6,586 nucleotides of DNA from Burkholderiales bacterium (GTDB taxonomy: Bacteria > Pseudomonadota > Gammaproteobacteria > Burkholderiales > UBA11063): the NCBI GenBank assembly GCA_020697025.1, contig JAJFBO010000117.1:1-6586 (forward strand), written 5' to 3'. A program made the position numbers and the translations under genes. Below are positions 1-6,586 of the stretch, one piece after another. Under the pieces are notes generated by a model. It saw nothing but the letters and a program-made list of their open reading frames with translations, searched no databases and was not told the DNA's origin. The first letter of the stretch is position 1, and each line of letters begins with the position of its first letter.

Positions 1-986
1 AATTGACGTGCAATTTCTTCGGCGGCTTCAATATTTGCTGAAAAAGCAGTTGCTTCAATATCCGAGCCTTTATTTGCCCTTGCTGAATTTACATCAATTG
101 CGGTCAGGGCTTCAGTATGATATATGGCAATCGAACCGCCAGAAGGAAGTGTCACAGTTCTTCCATAAGCAGTTTCAATCTGATGTTCAATTTGAAACCT
201 TGAAAACAGAGGGACATTGTCATGATATAGTTTTACTCTATCAACAAAAGTTGGCATAACATGCGCCATAAATTGTTTGGCCTGTTCAAATATATCCTCC
301 ATATCAATTAGAATTTCAGAAATATCTGGTGCAAAATGATCCCGGATTGAACGAATAACCAGACTACTTTCCTGATATATCAAAAAGCTGCCAGTATTAT
401 TTTGTGAAGCAGTTATGATAGCTTCCCATAAATTACATAAATAGTTTAAATCCCATTGTAGTTCTTGTTGTACACGCCCTAAAGCAGCAGTACGGGCAAT
501 TATACTCATTCCCTTGGGCACTTCTACCTCGGCTAATGAATTTTTTAACTCTTCACGCTCATCGCCGTCTATGCGGCGTGATATTCCACCTGATTTAGAA
601 CTATTTGGCATTAATACTAAATAGCGGCCAGGAAGTGAGACAAATGTAGTTAGGGCTGCGCCTTTATTACCACGTTCATCTTTTTCTACCTGAATAATTA
701 GTTCTAAGCCCACATGTAGCTTAGATAGATCACGTGAGCGGCCAACCTCGGGTAAATAACGGGCATCAATTTCTTTGAAGGGTAGAAAACCTTGTTTTTC
801 TGTTCCATAATCGACAAAACAAGCTTCGAGTGATGATTCAATACGGGTGATAACACCTTTATAGATATTACCCCGTCTTTGGGTTTTACTTGAAGTTTCA
901 ATATCAAAATTAATTAATTTTTGACCTTCAACTGTTGCAACTCTCAATTCTTCCTGATAGGTTGCGTTAAATAACATTCTTTTCAT
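1..986 (-). CDS. rne: Ribonuclease E, N-terminal catalytic part (partial)
   Basis: RNase E is the endonuclease that starts bulk mRNA decay and processes rRNA and tRNA precursors, usually at the inner membrane as the core of a degradosome. The frame is open from the ATG at 986-984 to the window edge, giving 328 codons with no stop; the 3' part lies outside. The protein starts MKRMLFNAT, as in the family, followed by an S1-type RNA-binding region at about residues 36-120 (NIYKGVITRIE, then GNKGAALTTFVSLPGRYLVLMPN). The 5'-sensor and early DNase I-like region follow, with LPSGGSIAIYHTEALTAIDVNSARA at 281-305. D298 and N300 match the metal-binding Asp303 and Asn305 of E. coli; the second catalytic Asp lies beyond the window. 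Residue 289 is Tyr where homologues I remember have Asp. An AAAGG ribosome-binding site lies 9 nt before the start. The gene is divergent from rluC, as in E. coli. RNase G is less likely given the MKRML start and the neighbour. Confidence 0.95.
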   Translation of the reverse strand, partial: MKRMLFNATYQEELRVATVEGQKLINFDIETSSKTQRRGNIYKGVITRIESSLEACFVDYGTEKQGFLPFKEIDARYLPEVGRSRDLSKLHVGLELIIQVEKDERGNKGAALTTFVSLPGRYLVLMPNSSKSGGISRRIDGDEREELKNSLAEVEVPKGMSIIARTAALGRVQQELQWDLNYLCNLWEAIITASQNNTGSFLIYQESSLVIRSIRDHFAPDISEILIDMEDIFEQAKQFMAHVMPTFVDRVKLYHDNVPLFSRFQIEHQIETAYGRTVTLPSGGSIAIYHTEALTAIDVNSARANKGSDIEATAFSANIEAAEEIARQ

Positions 987-1115
987 ATATATGTACCTTT
1001 ATCTTTATGCTGTCAATAACTTTTATTTGGTTATTACGCACTATTAAAATTAAAAGTACCTTTTATTTGCCAATAGTTTATATCATTAGTATGTAGTCTT
1101 ATATTGCTTTATAAA

Positions 1116-1132
1116 TCTAAACCGGGTTTAGA
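1116..1132. repeat. Inverted repeat in rne leader region
   Basis: Seven-base arms TCTAAAC and GTTTAGA flank a three-base centre (CGG on the plus strand). In an rne leader transcript this would form a 7-bp hairpin about 130 nt before the start codon. No T-run follows, so it does not look like an intrinsic terminator. Its role is unknown; an RNase E feedback element is a guess. Confidence 0.5.
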
Positions 1133-1162
1133 CGATAAAATGCTCCTTAATATAATAAACAT

Positions 1163-1182
1163 GGTTTTATAATTATAAAACC
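1163..1182. repeat. Perfect 20-bp palindrome in rne leader region
   Basis: GGTTTTAT and ATAAAACC are perfect inverted arms around AATT, so all 20 bases are self-complementary. As RNA this is an 8-bp stem with a four-base loop; as DNA it could be a dimeric repressor site. It sits about 180 nt upstream of the rne start, next to the inverted repeat at 1116-1132. The flanking bases do not extend the symmetry. Confidence 0.5.
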
Positions 1183-1521
1183 TATTTTGCTCATAAAATT
1201 GTATTATGGCATATTCAAAATATCAGATATTGGTGTACTTGTAACTTCCGTTAAATAGTCTTGTGTGTTGCTATTTGAAGGAGGTTGTACAAAAAGGTAC
1301 TATTTTAGAATCTGGTAAAAATTGATCCAGAAATCTTCCCTATTATTACTTGCCGGTTAATTCATGATAACTATCGCAAGTATTATAAAATTTTTGCCAG
1401 GTTAAATTTATTTTTATGCTAATAGATAATTTAATTTATACTACTATGCCACAAAAATTCGTTATTTAAAACGGATTTGGAACCTTGCTTTATATTTTTA
1501 AATAATTATATACTGCATGGG

Positions 1522-1575
1522 CGCAGAGATTATTACATTTTTTAATGTAATGTGCGTTAAAATCGCGCTTACGCA
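1522..1575. repeat. Nested inverted repeats upstream of rluC
   Basis: An 8-bp perfect stem (ATTACATT / AATGTAAT, four-T loop) occupies 1532-1551. CGCA at 1522-1525 can pair with TGCG at 1553-1556 to close a longer bulged stem. TGCGT at 1553-1557 can instead pair with ACGCA at 1571-1575. The element lies 40-90 bp before the rluC start, so it may be an operator or part of either leader. The symmetry is read directly from the sequence; any function is inference. Confidence 0.4.
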
Positions 1576-1584
1576 ACAATACAA

Positions 1585-1590
1585 TATAAT
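1585..1590 (+). promoter_or_regulatory. Candidate -10 box for rluC
   Basis: A perfect TATAAT lies 22 bp before the rluC ATG, which would give a leader of only about 15 nt. No recognisable -35 hexamer is found 16-18 bp upstream, and the region is very AT-rich, so a chance match is possible. Confidence 0.3.
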
Positions 1591-1612
1591 TAAGGCCATA
1601 TTATAAACTATA

Positions 1613-2554
1613 ATGAATATATTTAGCAAAAATCAAGTAAATTTTTATACAGTTACCGAAAAAGATGAGAATCAAAGGCTGGATAATTTACTGATTAAAC
1701 TTTTAAAAGGTGTACCTAAGAGTTATATTTATAGGATTATACGGAATAAAGAAGTTAAAGTAAATAATAAAAAGTCTGATGCTTCCAAGAAAGTTATAAT
1801 TGGTGATATAATTAGAATTCCCCCTGTAAAAACTGCCGTATCTAGTGCACCGACAATTCCTGCTGGAAGCTTTCCTGTTTTATATGAAGATGATTATTTT
1901 TTAATTATTGATAAACCCTCAGGTGTTGCCTGCCATGGTGGAAGCGGTGTTAGCTTCGGGGTTATAGAGCAGCTAAGAAAAAACTATCCCGAAAGGTTTT
2001 TGGAATTAGCTCATCGCCTGGACCGTGACACTTCTGGAGTATTAATTCTTGCGAAAAAACGACAGGCCTTAATCCAAATACAGGACATTATCCGTAATAA
2101 CAAAATAAACAAATATTATTTTGCCCTCACTCTTGGATGTTGGCGTGATCAAATAAGAAATGTAAAAGCTCCACTGTTTAAATATCTAACTGAAGAAGGT
2201 GAACGACGGGTAAGAATCGACCCGGTAAATGGAAAATTTGCCCATACAATATTTAGTGTAGTAAAGGCAAGTGAAGAATTCACTTTGGTGAAAGCAGATA
2301 TTAAGACTGGCCGCACGCACCAAATTCGGGTTCATTTACAGCATTTAGGTTACCCAATAGCTGGAGATACTAAATACGGGGAATTTGATAAAAACAAACT
2401 TTTAGCTAAAAATGGTTTAAAACGAATGTTTTTGCATGCGTTCCAAATAGAGTTTATTCACCCAGTAAGTAAGGAAAAAATGGTTATAAAATCAAAACTG
2501 CCCTCTGATTTAGAGTCATTTTATAATGTGTATTGTACAAACATAACAAAATAA
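1613..2554 (+). CDS. rluC: 23S rRNA pseudouridine synthase, RluC type
   Basis: RluC isomerises uridines of 23S rRNA to pseudouridine (positions 955, 2504 and 2580 in E. coli), around the peptidyl-transferase centre. The 313-residue product is close to the 319 of E. coli. An S4-like RNA-binding domain spans about residues 20-72 (QRLDNLLIKLLKGVPKSYIYR, then GDIIRIPPV). The RluA-family catalytic domain follows, with LYEDDYFLIIDKPSG at 90-104, HGGSG at 108-112 and the active-site motif HRLDRDTSGVLIL at 134-146, where D137 is the catalytic aspartate. GRTHQIRVHLQHLGYPIAGD is near residue 240. HGGSGVSFGVIE and the place opposite rne favour RluC over RluD or RluA. An in-frame TAA at 1604-1606 blocks extension upstream and no other ATG is close, so the start is 1613. 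There is no proper ribosome-binding site; the nearest AAGG is 17 nt away, suggesting weak or leader-independent initiation. Confidence 0.95.
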   Translation: MNIFSKNQVNFYTVTEKDENQRLDNLLIKLLKGVPKSYIYRIIRNKEVKVNNKKSDASKKVIIGDIIRIPPVKTAVSSAPTIPAGSFPVLYEDDYFLIIDKPSGVACHGGSGVSFGVIEQLRKNYPERFLELAHRLDRDTSGVLILAKKRQALIQIQDIIRNNKINKYYFALTLGCWRDQIRNVKAPLFKYLTEEGERRVRIDPVNGKFAHTIFSVVKASEEFTLVKADIKTGRTHQIRVHLQHLGYPIAGDTKYGEFDKNKLLAKNGLKRMFLHAFQIEFIHPVSKEKMVIKSKLPSDLESFYNVYCTNITK

Positions 2555-2567
2555 ATGGCTGATACGT

Positions 2568-2573
2568 TATAAT
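2568..2573 (+). promoter_or_regulatory. Candidate -10 box for gyrB
   Basis: A perfect TATAAT sits in the 49-bp gap between rluC and gyrB, 30 bp before the gyrB ATG. The -35 position falls at the rluC stop and matches poorly. There is no terminator after rluC, so readthrough from rluC is also possible. Confidence 0.35.
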
Positions 2574-2600
2574 ATATAGTTAGTAATATAAGAAGGATAG

Positions 2601-4930
<2,330 letters not shown>

Positions 4931-4936
4931 ATATAT

Positions 4937-4966
4937 TTGACAAATCATTGTGCAATGCAGCATAAT
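4937..4966 (+). promoter_or_regulatory. Promoter of the phasin gene with TGC-rich candidate operator
   Basis: A consensus -35 TTGACA at 4937-4942 and a -10 CATAAT at 4961-4966 are separated by 18 bp, which predicts a start near 4973 and a leader of about 37 nt. The spacer contains TTGTGCAATGCAGCA (4948-4962), with inverted arms CATTG/CAATG at 4946-4957. TGC/GCA-rich sites of this kind are the known targets of PhaR, the PHA-responsive repressor of phasin genes (shown in Paracoccus). The promoter call is strong; the PhaR assignment is inference. Confidence 0.75.
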
Positions 4967-5009
4967 ATCGTCAGTGGAAATTAAATACTAAATTATTAAG
5001 GAGAACATA

Positions 5010-5594
5010 ATGAATAAATTTACACAACAATTTACAAATAGCAATGAAAACTATTCAGCAGCAATTAATGCTTTTGCCCAGATTGCTAACCGCTCATTAG
5101 AAAATGCACAAAAAATTACTGCTTTACAATATGAAGCCGCAAATGCCTTTCTTGAATCTTCTGCAAATGCAGCAAAAGATTTACTAAGTGCAAAAACTCC
5201 AGCTCAGGCAACAAATGTAATTAAAGATTTTGCTACATTTTCAGTAGAAACCACTATGAAAAAAACTAAAGAAATGATGGATCTTCTAAATAAATCACAA
5301 GCCTCATTTAAAGATGTTGCTAATACGTCTTTTAAGAATGCAAGCGATACAATTTTAAGTTCAATTGATCAAGTTTCTAAAGTAAATCCCAGCTGGTCAA
5401 AAGCTGCTACAGAATCAGTACAAAATATGATTGATGCAAGAAATAAAGCTAATGAAACTATTGAAAAAGTTTCAAAGCAAGTATCAAATATTGCAAGTAA
5501 AAATGTTGATAATGCTACAGAAGCTACGCTAAATTCGATTAAAAAATCTGGCACTGCTGCTCAAGGATTTAAAACAACAGATACGAAAAAATAA
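5010..5594 (+). CDS. phaP: Phasin family protein (PHA granule-associated)
   Basis: Phasins are small amphipathic proteins that coat polyhydroxyalkanoate granules in the cytoplasm and control their size and number. The 194-residue product has the Phasin_2 look: an N-terminal stretch of aromatic and amphipathic residues (AFAQIANRSLENAQKITALQ at 21-40), then long helices rich in Ala, Lys, Asn and Ser with no cysteine and a single tryptophan (W129). There is no signal peptide or membrane segment. Heptad-like spacing at about 135-180 suggests coiled-coil oligomerisation, and the C-terminal tail (GTAAQGFKTTDTKK) is polar and probably disordered. A strong AAGGAG at 4998-5003 lies 6 nt before the ATG. 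With the near-consensus promoter and the terminator after it, this looks like a highly expressed monocistronic gene. No PHA synthase or PhaR gene is in the window, so the assignment rests on the protein itself. The low-complexity helical sequence leaves some uncertainty. Confidence 0.85.
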   Translation: MNKFTQQFTNSNENYSAAINAFAQIANRSLENAQKITALQYEAANAFLESSANAAKDLLSAKTPAQATNVIKDFATFSVETTMKKTKEMMDLLNKSQASFKDVANTSFKNASDTILSSIDQVSKVNPSWSKAATESVQNMIDARNKANETIEKVSKQVSNIASKNVDNATEATLNSIKKSGTAAQGFKTTDTKK

Positions 5595-5607
5595 CTACTG
5601 TCATAAA

Positions 5608-5641
5608 TAGAAAAAGCATAAGTTTATTTATGCTTTTTCTA
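5608..5641. terminator. Bidirectional intrinsic terminator between phasin gene and acpS
   Basis: A perfect 14-bp stem (TAGAAAAAGCATAA / TTATGCTTTTTCTA) encloses a six-base loop, GTTTAT. The T5 run in the descending arm on each strand lets it work for both convergent genes. It starts 13 bp after the phasin stop. Its right arm contains the last codons and the TAA of acpS (5628-5630), so acpS coding sequence forms half of the hairpin. Confidence 0.85.
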
Positions 5642-6011
5642 ATATAACAAAAGCACTCGATAATTGGATTTCATCACTAATAGATAAATGATATTCACCA
5701 ATACCTAAAGTTTTTAAAAAACTGATAATTTTGCTGTCAAATATAAAACTTGGTTTGCCAAAAACATCGTTATAAATAGAAATTTTTGGCATTAATATAG
5801 GATCACGCATACCAGTACCACAAGCCTTGGAAAAAGCTTCTTTAGCCGCGAATCTTTTAGCTATATATCTGACTTTATCTGTTTTAGTTGCTAAAATTCG
5901 CTTTTCGCTAACAGATAGGACTTTATCAATAAATTGCTGTTCATATTTTTCAAGTAACAAACGAATACGGTTATTTTCAACAATATCGTGTCCTATAGCA
6001 TAAATTGCCAT
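5628..6011 (-). CDS. acpS: Holo-[acyl-carrier-protein] synthase
   Basis: AcpS transfers 4'-phosphopantetheine from coenzyme A to a serine of apo-acyl carrier protein, making the active carrier for fatty acid synthesis; it acts in the cytoplasm as a trimer. The 127-residue product matches the usual 120-130. It begins MAIYAIGHDIVE, with the Mg-binding D9. The second motif, AKRFAAKEAFSKACGTG, is at 51-67, with E58 and K62 at the catalytic positions. ND-x-x-GKP follows at 81-87 and H-x-SISDE at 108-114, both typical. The start CAT at 6009-6011 has only a weak AGG, 6 nt upstream. Many proteobacteria have acpS behind pdxJ; here nothing lies upstream in the same direction and a promoter candidate precedes it, so it appears to be transcribed alone. 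It converges on the phasin gene and shares its terminator. Confidence 0.95.
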   Translation of the reverse strand: MAIYAIGHDIVENNRIRLLLEKYEQQFIDKVLSVSEKRILATKTDKVRYIAKRFAAKEAFSKACGTGMRDPILMPKISIYNDVFGKPSFIFDSKIISFLKTLGIGEYHLSISDEIQLSSAFVILEKA

Positions 6012-6046
6012 TTTTTGCCTATTCTAATTAACTATAAATTCTTTCA

Positions 6047-6076
6047 AATATAATTCAGCCAGTAAATAAATTTCAA
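6047..6076 (-). promoter_or_regulatory. Candidate acpS promoter
   Basis: On the minus strand TTGAAA (6076-6071) and TATATT (6052-6047) are spaced by 18 bp, each one base from consensus. The predicted start is near 6040, giving a leader of about 30 nt before the acpS ATG. The position is right for a monocistronic acpS, but the surroundings are AT-rich. Confidence 0.45.
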
Positions 6077-6184
6077 TTAAGTAGTATTGTAATTACATGG
6101 TTCGGGAAATTTCGTTTTTAGTTAAATACTAACTAGATTTTATCATATTTTTAAAAATTAAAAATATTTGAAAATAAAAAGAAC

Positions 6185-6190
6185 TATAAT
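6185..6190 (+). promoter_or_regulatory. Candidate -10 box for the DNA glycosylase gene
   Basis: A perfect TATAAT lies 35 bp before the glycosylase ATG. The only -35-like hexamer, TTGAAA at 6168-6173, is 11 bp away, which is too close. A/T tracts at 6149-6180 could act as an UP-like or bent element. The assignment is tentative. Confidence 0.35.
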
Positions 6191-6225
6191 CATGTGTTTA
6201 GTTTAATGATATTTAACAGGATAGT

Positions 6226-6586
6226 ATGTATAAGCTGGAATATGAATTTTATAATCGGGATACGCAACTAGTTGCCCGCGAATTGCTTGGCAAATACCTG
6301 ATACATAAATATAATAATATTGAAATGATTGGCAGGATTGTTGAAACAGAAGCATATATTGGCGCCCATGATTTAGCTGCTCATTCGGCAAAAGGTCTGA
6401 CTGATAGAACTAAAATTATGTTTGGGAAAGCAGGCTTTGCATATGTATATTTGATTTATGGCATACATCACTGCATGAATGTAGTAACTGAAGAAGAAGG
6501 GGCTGGTTGTGCTGTTTTAATCCGGGCATTAGAACCAGTTGCTAATATAAATGCCAAAACAAGTGGCCCTGGTCTTTTATGTAAAG
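6226..6586 (+). CDS. mpg: 3-methyladenine DNA glycosylase, AAG/MPG family (partial)
   Basis: This family flips out and removes alkylated or deaminated purines (3-methyladenine, 7-methylguanine, hypoxanthine, ethenoadenine), starting base-excision repair. 120 codons are present and the frame runs off the right edge; complete bacterial members are about 190-210 residues. Recognisable blocks are ARELLGKYLI at 17-26 and RIVETEAYIGAHDLAAHSAKG at 37-57. The latter contains E42 (human E125, the water-activating residue), Y44 and H53, which stack on the flipped base. FGKAGFAYVYLIYGIHHCMNVVT at 66-88 includes Y75 and N85, the human Y159 and N169 equivalents, followed by GCAVLIRALEP at 94-104 and a final GPG-x-L. 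All catalytic positions in this part are kept. AGGA at 6218-6221 lies 4 nt before the ATG. It is divergent from acpS with a 214-bp gap and is probably transcribed independently. Confidence 0.93.
   Translation, partial: MYKLEYEFYNRDTQLVARELLGKYLIHKYNNIEMIGRIVETEAYIGAHDLAAHSAKGLTDRTKIMFGKAGFAYVYLIYGIHHCMNVVTEEEGAGCAVLIRALEPVANINAKTSGPGLLCK

Larger units (their letters stand above)
987..1612. other. Divergent rne/rluC intergenic region, no gene
   Basis: This 626-bp AT-rich spacer separates the starts of rne (minus) and rluC (plus). I see no open frame that looks coding on either strand. It should contain both promoters and, by analogy with the long autoregulated rne leader of E. coli, an extended rne 5' UTR. 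It holds several inverted repeats, listed separately. Read on the minus strand it also has a GTACCTTTTT segment (1300-1291) and a CCTCCTT segment (1285-1279). The first is complementary to the rne ribosome-binding site; the second resembles the 16S rRNA anti-Shine-Dalgarno sequence. A TATAAT hexamer on the minus strand (1387-1382) could give a leader of nearly 400 nt, but it has no good -35 box, so the rne start point cannot be assigned. Confidence 0.6.

Noticed and set aside
8..259. Plus-strand open frame inside rne
   Set aside because: It lies wholly opposite conserved RNase E codons and its product is compositionally odd (Leu/Gln-rich), so it is a shadow.
704..907. Minus-strand open frame inside rne in another frame
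   Set aside because: It overlaps the conserved S1 region of RNase E out of frame and resembles no protein I know.
1280..1310. GGAGG at 1280-1284 as a ribosome-binding site for a small plus-strand peptide
   Set aside because: The only nearby start is a TTG directly abutting it, and the frame ends after seven codons. The complementary minus-strand reading is more interesting.
6149..6180. A/T-rich tract as a replication or attachment element
   Set aside because: It has no iterons, DnaA boxes or flanking direct repeats, and is most simply promoter-upstream A/T sequence.
6203..6391. Minus-strand 62-codon frame opposite the glycosylase gene
   Set aside because: It overlaps conserved catalytic codons of the glycosylase and has no support of its own.

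Overview
The window carries ordinary chromosomal housekeeping genes from an AT-rich bacterium. RNase E, RluC and GyrB read like betaproteobacterial proteins: RNase E begins MKRMLFNAT and has FSRFQIEHQIE, and GyrB has the [19 protein letters not shown] and SSQTKDKL blocks. The divergent rne/rluC pair is a beta/gammaproteobacterial arrangement. A phasin gene implies polyhydroxyalkanoate (PHA) storage. My best guess is a low-GC betaproteobacterium, possibly near Neisseriales. This rests on remembered protein sequences, not on a search.

Layout. 1-986 (minus) is the 5' part of rne, running off the left edge. 987-1612 is a long AT-rich divergent spacer with no gene but several inverted repeats; it should hold the rne leader and the rluC promoter. 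1613-2554 (plus) is rluC. 2604-4805 (plus) is gyrB, which is broken near its 3' end: about 20 highly conserved codons (the QRYKGLGEMN block) are missing and the frame shifts. The remaining 54 C-terminal codons lie in another frame at 4766-4930. 5010-5594 (plus) is a phasin gene with a near-consensus promoter. It is followed by a strong bidirectional terminator that also contains the end of acpS. 5628-6011 (minus) is acpS. 6226-6586 (plus) is the 5' part of a 3-methyladenine DNA glycosylase gene, running off the right edge.

How the genes relate. They do not form one pathway. rne and rluC both act on RNA (decay/processing and 23S pseudouridylation). gyrB supplies the gyrase ATPase subunit. The phasin coats PHA granules. 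acpS activates acyl carrier protein. The glycosylase repairs alkylated bases. Apart from the possible rluC-gyrB pair, each gene looks separately transcribed.

I found no mobile element, CRISPR array, tRNA/rRNA or defence system, and no convincing new system. The point most worth checking is the gyrB lesion. Next come the structured rne leader, which contains sequence complementary to its own ribosome-binding site, and a TGC-rich candidate operator in the phasin promoter.
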